64,000 nt of DNA, taken from the NCBI RefSeq assembly GCF_048128805.1, contig NC_135997.1, forward strand, positions 29,172,815-29,236,814. Reading direction: 5' to 3'. Below are positions 45,900-58,300 of this stretch, one piece after another (the stretch's first letter is position 1; each line of letters begins with the position of its first letter). Made by a program: the position numbers and the translations under genes. The DNA comes from Centroberyx gerrardi (lineage: Eukaryota; Chordata; Actinopteri; Beryciformes; Berycidae). The notes beneath the pieces were generated by a model that was given only the letters and a program-made list of their open reading frames with translations, was not told the origin of the DNA and did no database searches.

Positions 45900-46500
45900 T
45901 GCTTAAACCTTAATAAACAATGAATTAATGATGAGTTCATGTGGAGTTAATCATCAAGTCATTATTATTAATGATTTATCAATGATATCTTAATAATTTA
46001 TAACAAATTAGTACATCATTAATAATGACATTAGTTAAATCTTTGTATTTGATTTATAAGTCAAGAATACTTTTGCTAATACATCATTTGTAAAACATTA
46101 CCTAATGTAGTGTACATGTAACTTCCTAGGCAGCATGTGAAATCACTATTGTTCTTAATGATGAACAAATAATTTGTTCATCATTAACAGATTCTATCTA
46201 AATGCTCGACAAAGTAGGCTGTTTCACCTCATCTCTTCTGTGGATATATTAGTTTTCTCTCTGCAGTTTGCAGGGCAGGCAGGACTAGACTGTTTGGCTC
46301 GTGTGATTGACAGGCAGAGATTGTTGAGATGCAGGCATCCTGAGATTTTGGAGAGGCTAATTACAGGGCCTGGGACAGCCACAGAGAGCGGATTTTTTCT
46401 GAGAGCATTTGATTTATTGATAGCTGACGGGATGTAAAAAGAACATCAACAACCAAAATGGTTCTAAAATAAATTGCCTACCCCAGCTTTAACTAAACAG
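45900..46500. repeat. AT-rich repeat region with a 33-nt palindrome, then a MITE-like block
   Basis: TTAATGATG-type words recur from 45925 to 46190. They culminate in a perfect palindrome at 46155-46187 (TTAATGATGAACAAAT, one central base, and its complement). From about 46200 to 46497 a different GC-richer block ends GCCTACCCCAGCTTTAAC, similar to MITE ends found in teleosts. Boundaries are uncertain. Confidence 0.45.
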
Positions 46501-49074
46501 ATATACCCACTATGAAATGGCCAGGCAGACTACTAGCCTTTCAACTGTTTCAGGTCGTCCCAAAGATTAAACATCCCTCGTCAAATTCTGTGGTTTTATC
46601 GTTTTCCCTCAAAAACCTGTGTTTGCATCCCCAAGCACAACATTTTTAGTCATTATGATAACATTTAGATAGAGCAAAGCTTATTACCAAATGTCCCAGT
46701 TTCAACAGATAAGAAGAAATGAATGGATACACAATACATCAAAGGTGTTGAAAATAGTGAAAAGAAAGGCAGGAGGACCAACTCCACTGTCAATAGTGTC
46801 GATTGCGGATAATACAGACTTTGCTCCATCTGTATGGCACTGTGTCTTCAAAACACTGGCAAAAACATACACCAGCCATAAGCATTGCGTCGTAGAAAAG
46901 AAAATACATTGTTAAGGTACTAAGTACTGGAAGATGAAGGTTAGGTTCATTAGAAAGCGTGTGTATTTTCCTCTTTAGAGATTTCGTTTTAACCATGGCC
47001 AAACCACCATGAGTGTTGCTGTCAAGGTTTGGGAATAAAGACACTTGAATGAAGAATAAGTCAAAAAAACAACAACAAAAAAAAACACAATTCACAAGGA
47101 TTTTTGGTCTACCCTGGCAAGTAATCTTTCCTCACCACTTTCTCAAATGAAAATCCAGAGTGTATGTTGTAGTCCTGGGTTCTCATCTTAAGGTCATTTT
47201 CAAGTTGTGTTTACGCCTTGTTAACGCCTGACTTATTCTAAAGTAGCATACTTGTGTCTCACGTATCTGTAATATATAAATTGCAAATATAACTTCAATT
47301 TGAATGCTTGTGAACATGCTTGGCAATTAACTGGCCAGGTGAACGCAGCTCAACAGTCATTATCCTATAAATAAAGCCAGTGCAGCCGTGGTTGAAATGA
47401 GTTGTTTGCTTATTTTATTTCTATTATTGTATTTCTTATTGTGTTTTATGTCAGGCACCTTGGTCTTATGAATCTTGGATTCCTCACGCCTCAAATGACA
47501 CGTTTCTGCACAGCACTAATAATTGGCCTCTTAATATCAAGTTGTGAAGACTTAAACTTCTGTCATAACTCTATCAATGTTCTTTTAAGATGAAACTCAT
47601 TTTGAAGAATGATATCATCACCACTTCATGTGAATTAAAGCCACTGTGGGGGTTGAAGCCTGCAATACTTTGGCATAAACAGCGGATGATGTGAACCTGA
47701 CGCAGAGCTATGACTGTTTCCACATCAAGTTGAAGGTTTTACAAAGAACTACTTTGATGTAATTTTCTGCCTACACCACTGGGTAAAATCAAACATGAAT
47801 CATCGTAAGACCTTTCTGTAAATGAAGCCCCTGCACCGTAGTTCTTGTCTTACCTGTTCACAGACAGACCAAGGATGGTCCTCTCTGCTGGTTTTTACTG
47901 ATTCTGGCCTAGTCTGACCATATGGACCAATATATTATAGGACCTTTTGATAGTGATAACTTGATCTTCAGTCGTCATCAGAATTAGCTGGGCCTACAAC
48001 CCAATTACAGGGAATGAATAAACTAATCTACACAGTCTACATCCACCTACACTCCAGCAAGAATCTCTATTTGTTTCTGCAATGACGCAGATACCTTCAG
48101 TCAACCAGTGAGAGGAGTCAGCAACGTCAGACAGATGGTGACTATTTTAACCTGCCTGCAGGATTTTAAATGTACCAACCAGAGAAACTGCATGGAATGG
48201 GCAGGAAGATATAGGATATCATAGCTTAATGTCTGATATATTGTAAGTTATTCAAATATAAGAGAAGAGAGGTGTGTTCATCGTGCACCTCAGTAGGGAC
48301 TCAATGACAACAGTGTAAACTTTTTATGATATTCCATATATGAGAGGAACAATGTAATGAGATCAAACACAAAGTGAGATGAGGGCTTCCTTTCTTGTCA
48401 TAACAATCAATAAACCTAATGTGATGACTTGACATCACATTTCTTATCTAATATGACTGAAATTGGCTTTGACTTCACTGACAGTTTTAGAAATTAAACG
48501 CCAGCCCATAAAACATTCCTGAATATTGACTGAATTTAACATTGCCTGGCCAAAACTGAGCTGAAAAAAAAAAAAAATCACACGATGTGAGATCATTGTC
48601 AGTGAGCGGAGATGAGACAATTTTTCTCCATCACTGTTTCAGATAAGCCCATTTCAATCCAACAACCCTGGGTCCTCCAGCTATGATATTCTATTTCTAT
48701 CTCATTCTCGGAATTGACTGAATGATGAGAGTTACATCCAGTCAAGCTTGATTACCCACCGCATATCAGCCTTTGATATTACTGGAAATGAGGGCTATGG
48801 CATTGATGACAATGCAGGTGGAGGCTGAAGGGCCATCACAGTATAATTAGTTCATGCTCTTTCTGAAGAACGGGTGCACCGGTCTGCTCTAGAATTTGTA
48901 AATCTACCTTGTAGAGCCTGTGAGCCTGTCTGCTGTTAAAGTTAGGATCCTGCTTTTCATTTTTGCTTGAATTAACATCCCAAATTTGTTTGGTTTCTAT
49001 CTTGACACCATTTAATCATAGTATCATCATTATCATGCATGCAAAATGCACACGGAATGCTTTCATGTGAATGA
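46501..49074. other. Intergenic spacer, nothing recognised
   Basis: 2.6 kb of AT-rich DNA without exon-like open frames, splice-consistent coding blocks or recognised repeat landmarks. A CCTATAAATAAAGCC word near 47364 resembles a TATA box but no gene follows it. Confidence 0.5.

Positions 49075-49075
<1 letters not shown>

Positions 49076-49112
<37 letters not shown>
49076..49112. repeat. (CA)n microsatellite
   Basis: About 18 uninterrupted CA units. It lies just left of a MITE M2 copy and is likely polymorphic in length. Confidence 0.9.
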
Positions 49113-49116
<4 letters not shown>

Positions 49117-49144
49117 GTAGAGCAAATATGCCAAGGGCTTTCGT

Positions 49145-49350
49145 ATAAAGCGCTACGTGTATCATATTAACATGAATAAATCATTACCATGTTAATTTTG
49201 AGACATTAGTATAATTACTGTAAACAAATGCAGATCATCGCTGAAAAGATTGGCAGCCTCTACCAGCCTCACATTTTACACTGTGTGGCACCGGGGAGGA
49301 TCTGGTGGGAGACCTGCTGGATCTGCTTTCAGTGTTTCTGGCAATGGCAG
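49145..49350 (+). mobile_element. MITE family M2, left part
   Basis: ATGAATAAATCATTACCATG, TTTTGAGACATTAGTA, GAAAAGATTGGCAGCCTCTA, GTGTGGCACCG and GATCTGGTGGGAGACCTGCT match 33305-33480 in order. After the CAGTGTTTCTGGCAATGGCAG block the copy stops matching. Confidence 0.65.
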
Positions 49351-50164
49351 CTTTATGGCAATTTCAATGGCAATTTCAGTGCTGTATTTAGAAATTTTGA
49401 TTGATTGTTTCATTACCAATACCAATCTGGCAATGATACATTGGTAATGATACACAAGATCAGCACATTGTTTCTGAAAAGTTGCTATATTGCGCCATAA
49501 TATCAGATGAAAGACATATAATGGATGCAGTTTTTATATTCAATAAAAAAAAATTCAGAAGTCTATGGCAGGGATGTTCAGGACAAAATGATTAATAAAT
49601 ATCTCAATGATAGAGAAAAATAAAAGATGAACTTCTATATCAAGGTAACAATAACCCGCATGATTTTCTGTCCTTTGAAAGGATAGAAAACACTACTACT
49701 CATTAAGATTAATCAAAACATTGCTTATAAGTATAATATAATGTGCGAAGGGCGAGGGGAAACACAAAGCCTTAGAGAAAGCTTTAAAAGACATGAGTTG
49801 ATGTTTGTTTGTTTTTTTAATCCTATACAATACTGTGTACACAGTATCACAAACAGTGATAGATAGAACACAGAGGAACATATTGATAGATGGAGGAGTG
49901 CTAGATATTTTGAAGGATTACTCACTAGTTGTGTTTTACTAGGAGTGAACTTTTGCTGCCACCTACTGGAGAACAGTATGAATTATTTGTTTGAAAACTG
50001 CAAAAAGCAGGTTGTGTTTGACCACAGAATGATCACCATTAAAGGTTTTTTATCAAAGTATCCAAACGTCTGTTGAAGCACATGGGAGGAATACTTGCCG
50101 TAACGGCAGGTGAACCACCAACGCTTAAGAATGTCACAACCTTGTTTCTACTGACTTTTGTGAG

Positions 50165-50610
50165 TTAGACTGGTATGAGTTCTTGAAGGCCGGGCACAGA
50201 TATTTTTGGATTTAAATAGTCAATAGTCAATATTTTGTGCCGATATTCAATGTCTTTAAATGTGACTGTTTTCATGCCAAAAAATTCCAGGTATTCTGTG
50301 TTTCCCCAAAACTTTATTGTTGTCAGGGTGGAAAAGTATCTGAAACAGCATTCAGACCATGGGACACTAAAACTCTCCATTGAAACCCAGGATAATAATA
50401 CTAATACTAATGGTAAGATACAAATGTCTCATTTGAATCAATACAGGTTAAGGTCTTCCCATAGACAACCAGTGTAGTATTGATCAATTCTACAATGTAA
50501 TCAATCAAACTGCATCATATGAGAGGTGGACGACACTGACTGGCCCAGATCCCATTGTTAATAAAAAGACAATATCAGCCCTGTATATCGGTCTAACTGT
50601 ATTTGAAATA
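50165..50610 (+). mobile_element. MITE family M1, near full-length copy
   Basis: It runs from TTAGACTGGTATGAGTTCTTG to ATATCGGTCTAACTGTA, about 445 bp. It includes CAATATTTTGTGCCGATATTC, TTTTCATGCCAAAAAATTCC, GGGTGGAAAAGTATCTGAAAC, GACCATGGGACACTAAAACTC, CATAGACAACCAGTGTAGTA and GACGACACTGACTGGCCCAG. The ends TTAGACTGGTAT and ATATCGGTCTAA are complementary in outline. This is the best reference copy in the window. Confidence 0.8.
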
Positions 50611-51410
50611 TTTAATAACTTAACTGATTGAAAATTTCCTTCGCAGCTAAGTAGTTCAACTAGAGTTTTAAACAAGTTGAAACTGAGAAGCTCCTCAGGC
50701 AGATAATGCTGAGCAGCTGATGTTTTACAGGAATGACTGTACTACCTTCTTTTTTACGGAATTGATTCAAACAATGAAGAAAGAGATAAATAAGTAATAA
50801 TATGCTTCATAGTGAGAAATAGAGAGAAATAAGTAATAATATGTTTCATTAGTGGAAAAAAAAGCAAAGTGGGTGTAAAGATTGGGCTGGATCACAGTAT
50901 GTAAGCAATGTTTCTGTTGCACTATGGCTATTCAACTTTTGTATAGCCTACTTTACACAGGCGAGGTCAACTGGGAGAAAATCCCTTGAGTAAATCGTCA
51001 CGGGTCCCATTTGATATTACCACACACAGACAGTGTGGGGTAACTGGAAAAAGAGGAGTTGACCCTTGGCACTACAGACCATTGCTTGTGTAGAAATTGC
51101 ACTGTGTGGGGAGTTTCAGTGAGTTTTGAAAGCCAGAAATCTCGGCACCTGGTCAAGTAGTCTTTGAGTCGTTGGTATTGATCAACAACCCCCCACAGAT
51201 ATGTTATGGTCATTTTGTGCTATGGGGCAGGAAAAACCTTACTTATTGTACCTTAAACCTGTTCAGATCTAGTGTCCAATATAATGGACAAGACCTTTAT
51301 CAATGTTTATTACTAATTTCCTTTGAATTTTGCATAAACAATAACACACATTTGATCAAATTACATCTTCCAGGGTCCATATACATCAATGAGCAAATGA
51401 CAGGATATGG

Positions 51411-51900
51411 GCCAATATATTTTAGAGAGGAAGCTGGGTGATTCATCTCCATAAAATGCGCTGCAACAGGATAACTGTCCTACTTACATCTTATTGTAGG
51501 TTTATGATCTGCTATTCTTTGTTTAAGCTCCCTTGATGTTTTTACCCATGTATGCTTTTCCACATGTCAACATGGCTTTGTGTTGCATGAGATGATCCCT
51601 TTGATTTGTATTATTTTTCCTGTGTGTGAATGGTTCAACCAGTTTTCACCATCCGCACACATCCCCACAAAAATACAATAAGATATAAGAAGGACAGTTA
51701 TCCTGTAGCAGCGCATTTTACGGTGATGAATCACACGATTTCCTCTCTAAAATATATTGGAGTTGAAAAAGTGACACTGTCAAAAAGAGGGGGCGATTTG
51801 GAAAGGGCACTTCTTAAGAGTCATTTTGGATTTCCCATTTGGGAACACTGAGTCCTCATGGGTTGAATGTAGACACCGGACCATTCTTAGGACTTGAATT
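51411..51900 (+). pseudogene. GIY-YIG endonuclease relic of a Penelope-like element, with inverted part-copy
   Basis: Plus-strand translation from about 51640 gives KKDSYPVAAHFTVMNHTISS, LKYIGVEKVTLSKRGGDLER and, after a frameshift near 51840, LSPHGLNVD. That order (PVA.HF, GxE, RGGD, LxPxGLN) is the C-terminal GIY-YIG endonuclease region of Penelope-type retroelements. A reversed partial copy (about 51411-51498) matches 51674-51760. On the minus strand it encodes the same DSYPVAAHF and SSLKYIG words. The arms are separated by about 175 bp. The element is 5' truncated and frameshifted, and the core reverse transcriptase is absent. Confidence 0.65.
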
Positions 51901-52845
51901 AGATTGTGGATATTGTGGATATAATCTACATGGAATTGTGTGCTGTGCTATGTGTGATTCTACTTTTCTATATAAGGAGGACTGTATTTTTGAATATTAT
52001 TTGCATGAATATCTATCTTGTAATGAAAATAATGTAATGGGTTTGATTGTACTGAACTTCTGACTATGGAACTGGAGGTTGGTTGGTGGGGTATTGTAAG
52101 GGTCACATGACCAATAAAAAAGGCCATGTAGCCGAAAATGTTTCATGATGGATTAAAGCATAAAGCAAAAACAGAACAGATCTGCGTTTTTTTTCTGTTA
52201 ACTGAACAGGCCTAGGCCTACCACAAGTCTGCACCTCGCTGTGTGCGTTCTCTTTACTTAACTTTATGTGAAATGTTATGTCAATTTGTTAGCAGCAGAT
52301 ATTTAGAGTTGCTTACTATCTCGCACACTGACACTAGACAGTTCTCAGGAGGAAAAGCAGCGGGCTAACATTAGTCCATTAGCTGTGTGTGTTCTTCCCT
52401 CCCTCCATGCATACATGTCTCTCAGCCAAGCCTGCACACTTATCTCTCATTAATTTAATGAGACCTCACATGTTCAGAGTGTGAACATGTGAAGTCTGGG
52501 CACGTGAAAGTGTGAACGTTTTCGAAAACAACGGCTGTAGTGAAGATTTGTGCTACGTAATGGTGTAAATATAGGCTAGGTCTTTTCCACTCACAGCACG
52601 GTTGTTTGGCTTCAGAAGTCTTGGATTATGCTGCACAAACTGTATGGTCATTTTTTTTCTTCCCCTTTTTGGAACTCTAAAGAACCGGACCCTGTGTTCA
52701 GATTTTTTGACGAAGGCTGCTACAGAGTTGTGTTGGCAACCTCCCTGTGTTTATAAGGACTAACAAACCTAAACCTCAACTTCATTTTTGGGTGAACTAT
52801 TCCTTTCAGTATGAAGATATACGATATACGCGCTCTGATCCATCT

Positions 52846-52913
52846 TCAGTAGGTGGCGGTAATGCAACTTTAAGCTAGATGCCAACCGCCGTTAAAATAC
52901 AAGAAGAAGAAGT
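52846..52913 (+). repeat. Short repeat next to the shcbp1 promoter
   Basis: CAGTAGGTGGCGGTAATGCA, then GCCAACCGCC and an AAGAAGAAGAAG tail match a very common vertebrate interspersed repeat that carries complementary GGCGGT and ACCGCC words. It ends about 200 bp upstream of the shcbp1 start codon. Confidence 0.65.
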
Positions 52914-53108
52914 TATGGCGCCTCGACGCTGATCATTACGTCTCTGTTGATTGGTTGCGGTGCCGTGGACCGGGGAAAATTTGAAAGTACTTGGGTGGAG
53001 TGAGTTTTCGTGTTTGTGTCAAACAGACAGCACGACAAGACTGAAATTGGCGTTTCATCTCTCAGGGATTTACTTGGCAAAGTGTTAAGCAGCTCGTTTT
53101 ATTTCTTC
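52914..53108 (+). promoter_or_regulatory. shcbp1: Probable shcbp1 promoter and 5' UTR
   Basis: An inverted CCAAT box (GATTGG at 52949-52954) is followed about 26 bp later by TTTGAA at 52980-52985. TTTGAA is the core of the CHR element used by DREAM/MuvB in G2/M genes. CCAAT plus CHR at this spacing is typical of cell-cycle promoters, and human SHCBP1 is cell-cycle regulated. No TATA box is seen. The transcription start is inferred to lie near 53000. Confidence 0.6.
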
Positions 53109-55358
53109 ATGGAGCAAGAATCACGGGAAAACACATCTGCTGAAACGGTTCCGACAGCAGTCTCGGAAAGGACGAAGGAAACCGCAGACGAGATGACAGA
53201 CAACTTCGAGGTTGATTTGGAGTCCTACGTTCATGTTTTACTCGGAATGGAAAACAACAACAACACGGATTTTGTTGTGGGACAGAATGCTTACAGCGCA
53301 ACTCAAGGTTTGGTTAAAATTATTGTTGATCATTGTTACAGCCTGCAGCTGCTACTATCGTTAGCTAACTAACGTTACGTTAATGTAACTGGGTTGTTGG
53401 TAGCCCAGTAACGTTGCGTTTCTCTTTCTACTAGCTTAGTAACGTTATGCACACTAAACTGTATTCAAACATCTGGCAATTTTATGTTGCCTTGCTTAAC
53501 GGCAAATGTACATACTTGGTGTAACATGACTAAAGACGTTTTACGAATCGTTAGGATCCACTCTTATATTCGACATACATGCAATATGACCGAAGAACAC
53601 GTACTTTAATAAAAAAAATAACATTTGCAATTGGTTCAGCTGTTAATCCCACTATCTTCTTCCCCATGACCAGCTGAACAAACCGCTGTTGGCGGTAGCG
53701 AGTAGTGTAACGTTACAGCACTTTTTGACTGCTTGGTGGCAGCATGCCGAATTTACCAAAAGACAACAACGATTTGTAAAAGGTCTTACAATATGTTTTA
53801 CTATTATGTGTCTTTGCCGACAAGCAAGGCAATATTAAACTGTCAGCTTTTGAATGCAGTTTGGTGTGGCGCTCTCTCCATAAAAGATAGCCATATCGGG
53901 GCTTCGGTAACGCAAACTGTAGCTAATCAAATTAGCTCTGCTAGCTTACCTTTGTTTTGTCACCCAACTTAGTAGTGCCTATCGCAAATACAGTTTATCA
54001 ATGCAGGTCAATTCCTTGTATTTCAAAACACTACGTTAGACTTAACGTGGTTAGCGTCAACTGATTTCTCTATCCCGACAGAGCTGTTTCACAATGAAGA
54101 TGATGAGGAGGAGGACGATGAAGAAGATGATGACGATGATGATGACAGTGGCACAGACCACTTCAACACTGAAAAGCCAGGGACCCAGCTGCAGAGAGCT
54201 GAGCGCCTTGGAGGAGGCCAAGCATCTCTTCCTGACATCTTCCAGACCAACCACCTCCTGTACTATGAGAGGTTCAAGGCTTACCAGGACTACATGCTTG
54301 GTGTGACACACACACACACACACACACACACTGTTAGAACTTTCATGTCATATGCATAATACAGCTGGTAAATACTGCGATCAAAGCTCTTAAAATGCCG
54401 TTGCAGGACACAAATACTTGCAGGGTTTTTGGTTTGTGGTTGACTGCAATATCTGGTATGCTGCAAATGAATTCAAATATATCATCACTAAGTGCGTGTG
54501 TGTGTGTTAAATGTGTAAAAGCTGATCAGGAGCAATCAATAGAAAACCTCAGTCATGGCATCTTGACAGCCTCAAACGAGTTTGAACATGTAAACACTTC
54601 CAAATTATTACTTTGAGCCATCAAGTAATTCAAATGGTTATTCCCATATGACATGAATGCTGCAAGAGTCCAACAACACTGCTAAGATGCAGAAACAAAC
54701 AAATGTGTTTCTACAATGCTACCTCTTAAATAGTTTATCCTATATTCTTAAAAAGAAATGAATACTGTTATTTAGAAAATTGAAAAGCAGCTTGATTGGC
54801 ATTTGTAAGTATTTTCTCAGCACATGCTCTGCTTACTGTCGGTTTAGCCCTGACTGTTGACTGTTGTCCTTCTCAGACTTGGTCCTTGTTTGTGCATGTT
54901 CTGTTTGTGTCCAGGTGACTGTAAGCCGTCAGAGGTGAAGGCGTTCACAGCAGACTATCTGGAGAAGGTTGTGGAGCCATGTGACTGGCAGGCCCTGTGG
55001 TCTACTGACATCTTCGATGTTCTGGTGGAGGTGAGGCGGTGTCTCAGCCGGCGAACACTATTGACTGGACTATTGACACTAGTGCAAATTAACCTTTCTT
55101 TGCATCTGTGGCTCCGTGGGGTTTTCACCGCACTGCTTTAAGGCCTTAACTATTTTCACTAGGTATTAGACTGATATATTGGCCTGTTATTAAATATCAG
55201 CCAGTCAGTGTCATCCACCTCTGATATGATGCAGTTTCATATTTATTGTAGAATTGAACAATACTACACTGGTTGTCTATGGGAAAACCTTAACCTGAAT
55301 TTATTCTAATAAGAGATTCAAGATTCCACACAAGTATGCATGATGTGTTGTTGTTGTT

Positions 55359-55396
<38 letters not shown>

Positions 55397-58300
55397 ACTG
55401 GGTGTCAATGTAGTTAGAGTATTCCATGGTTTTAATGCAGTTTCAGAGGATTTTCTACCCTGACAAGAATAAAATTCAGGGGGAAACACTTAATACTCCT
55501 TTTTTGGCATCAAGATGGTTAATTTTTAAAGTTATTGATATCTGCAATGCACAAAATATTGGCTATTGGTAATGCAAAAATAGTGATATTGGCCTTCAAA
55601 AACTCATATCAGCTGAAACCTGATTTTCACTTTAATTCCTTAAGTCCACTTTAAGTTAAGTTGCTTTCAGAAATCCTTTCAATAAGCTTTGTGAATATTA
55701 CTGAACTGAAAATTCAGTTGAAGTTCAGGTGACGTTGCCTAAACCCGTGGGCATCTTTTCAGGTACAAGATGTGGAGTACAAGGATCTGAAGGCCAGAGT
55801 GAGTCTGGTGCTGCCTCTGCAGTGTGAGGCCAGGGGCTGCGGACTCAATGAGGAGGCCATGAATGCTCTGCTGGAGGCAACTGAGCACAAGGTGGCACTG
55901 CAGAAGCTCCAGGTGGTCTACGAAGAGTCTGGGGACTTTGACCAGACCGCCCTCGCCATTGAACATCTCAGGTATTGCTTGGCTCCAAGCTTGCAAAAAA
56001 AATCTTTTAGCGGCTTCACAGCAATCACTTGTAGGAATATAATGTGTTCTATCAGCTCTCCACTTTGATTACAAAAACAGAACTGATGATCGCTCCATTA
56101 CCTTTATCTATTACAAACCCATATGAGTTGATTACATAAGATGCTGATGATCTGACGGTTTGCACAGTGGAATTCCACACATCTCCAGTAACTATGGTTT
56201 TCTCCTTTGGTTTTATCCCTACATGGTGTAAGTCAACATAACAGTTTCTTATTAATTATGTTTATTTGGCTTTACAAAAGATATATTGCACACAGATATA
56301 AAATCCTGAGGATTGCTCAAAAATGGTTCTGCACACACACTTTAAACCCAATTTAGGTCAAAGATTTTCTTTTCTTTTCTCAGTTACAGTCCAACCTGTT
56401 TTCTGTGGATCCTGACTGAGCAGAGTATGAAATATGTTCCCATAAATTACAGCGGCCCCAAAGAATGACCAGGCCTGCTTTAGCATCCGCTTTCTTAACA
56501 GCAATGCAATCATTAATTGGAGGGTTTACTTTGCAGGTTTTATTCTCTGGTCAGTCAAAAAGGTGTTAATTGGGTGGGGTCATGGTGTTTGTCTTGTGCA
56601 ATCTAGTATTTGTGTGGGTTTCATGTGACTCTCAGTATATAGTGTGTATGCGTGTTTCACAGTGGGCGTGTCTGACAGTCTTTAGTCTTGTCAGGGAGGG
56701 ACCCTGAGGGCAGAATCATACTGGAGAAACTGGCTTTACTACTCTTCTCTTAGCAGGCCATCACATTGTTTTGCACTGCACCTTTCCTTTATCTCCTTAA
56801 TATCGCCTACAGAGCATCTGCTTTCTTATAGAGTCCATTAAAGGATAATACCAGTGTTTTGTTTTTTTTATGTTTGTGTGAATCTTCTATCGAATCCCTC
56901 TTCTTTACATTATTTCTGGTTATGTCTGCACGCAGTCAGTATAGTTAGAGATTAGGGCTCATTTTCCTCCCTTCAGAAGAAGCCATTTGCTGCTCTTCAT
57001 TCTTGTACAGTATGAGAAACAACTTCCACAGACTTGAAAATGGGGAAAAAACTAAGCCTTAATTTTTTATCATTATTTCACTGTGCCTGAGTTGGGTGTT
57101 TCATATCAGTGCGGCCATTACGTCACACTCTGCTTCCTATCAATCACCTGAAACCTACAGGAAGAAGTGGAAGTCTCCGCCAGGAAATAATCCCTCAAAA
57201 ACATGTTGCCTTACAGACTTTATTGTTGCATCCATGTCTTTTTATTTAGGGCATCTTTGTGAGCTGGGACAGCAGTTAATTTCAAGATAGGTTTGACAAC
57301 GTAAAGTTTGTATTTTAAAAAAAACAAAAAATTAGGAAATGTTAATAAAAAATCGAATTACATATGGCATGACTCACAAACACAGTAATTAAACGTTGTG
57401 ATCCGGAATGGATTGCATGATATATGACAAAATATAATTTAAATGTAATCTACAAGTAATCAGTTGAGATGCAGAAATGTATTGTCAACGCAGTCAAAAA
57501 GTAATCTGGCTACAAACGTGTTAAAATCTTTGATGCTATGTAACCTTTTTAAGTAATGAAACTTTGAAACATTTAATTATAATTCATGGGAATCAATGGG
57601 AGCTTTTTTAAATTTCATGCTAGAAACCGTTCAAATTGAATATCACTACATAGTATGTCAAGCATACTTATACAAAATGATCCCTTATATAAAATTATTC
57701 AATGATTGGACTTGCTGAGCTCTTGAAATTTCTGGTCTACCTCCATTCAAACTCATTTTTTTTACACTACAGACATCATTTAAATTACCAGTTACTCAGG
57801 CTGATCGAGCTCATTTCAAGCTGAAGCAAGCACACCTGCAGCTGCTCTCAAATAGCCCAAACACTTTCTCCAGGAAATATACTTTTCTACTGCAAATTCA
57901 TTGTGCCAGGAACAGATACAAAGTGGAGGGTAGATTTCACATTGTTGTTCAGGTGTTCATGAAAAACTTAGATTGGCTGCTTAACAGGCAGGGAAAACAG
58001 TTCTATCCATAGAAAATGCTCTCCCTGCACTGTCCTGTCACTTGACACTTGATTGATTTCTCAAGTGTCTGTATTATCAGTGAGACATCACAGATTGGGG
58101 GTTAGTACAAACTGTCTTATTTGTGTATATAAGAGATAATGGTGACTGTGCACTAATACAAACTGCATTGCCCTGGGGCAGATGGCAAACATTTGAATAC
58201 TAAAATGCAGTGGTATTCCCTAATTAAATGAGGTGGATTTAGACTGCCATAGGTCCTGCCATAGGTCCTGCAGCAATTACTGATTTAGCAATTACCTTTT

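Noticed and set aside
47364..47600. TATA-like word followed by a 63-codon hydrophobic open frame
   Set aside because: No family resemblance, no splice context and low-complexity hydrophobic codons. Most likely chance.
53010..53108. Upstream extension of the shcbp1 frame
   Set aside because: The frame is open but begins at GTG, with no ATG. The first in-frame ATG at 53109 is used instead.
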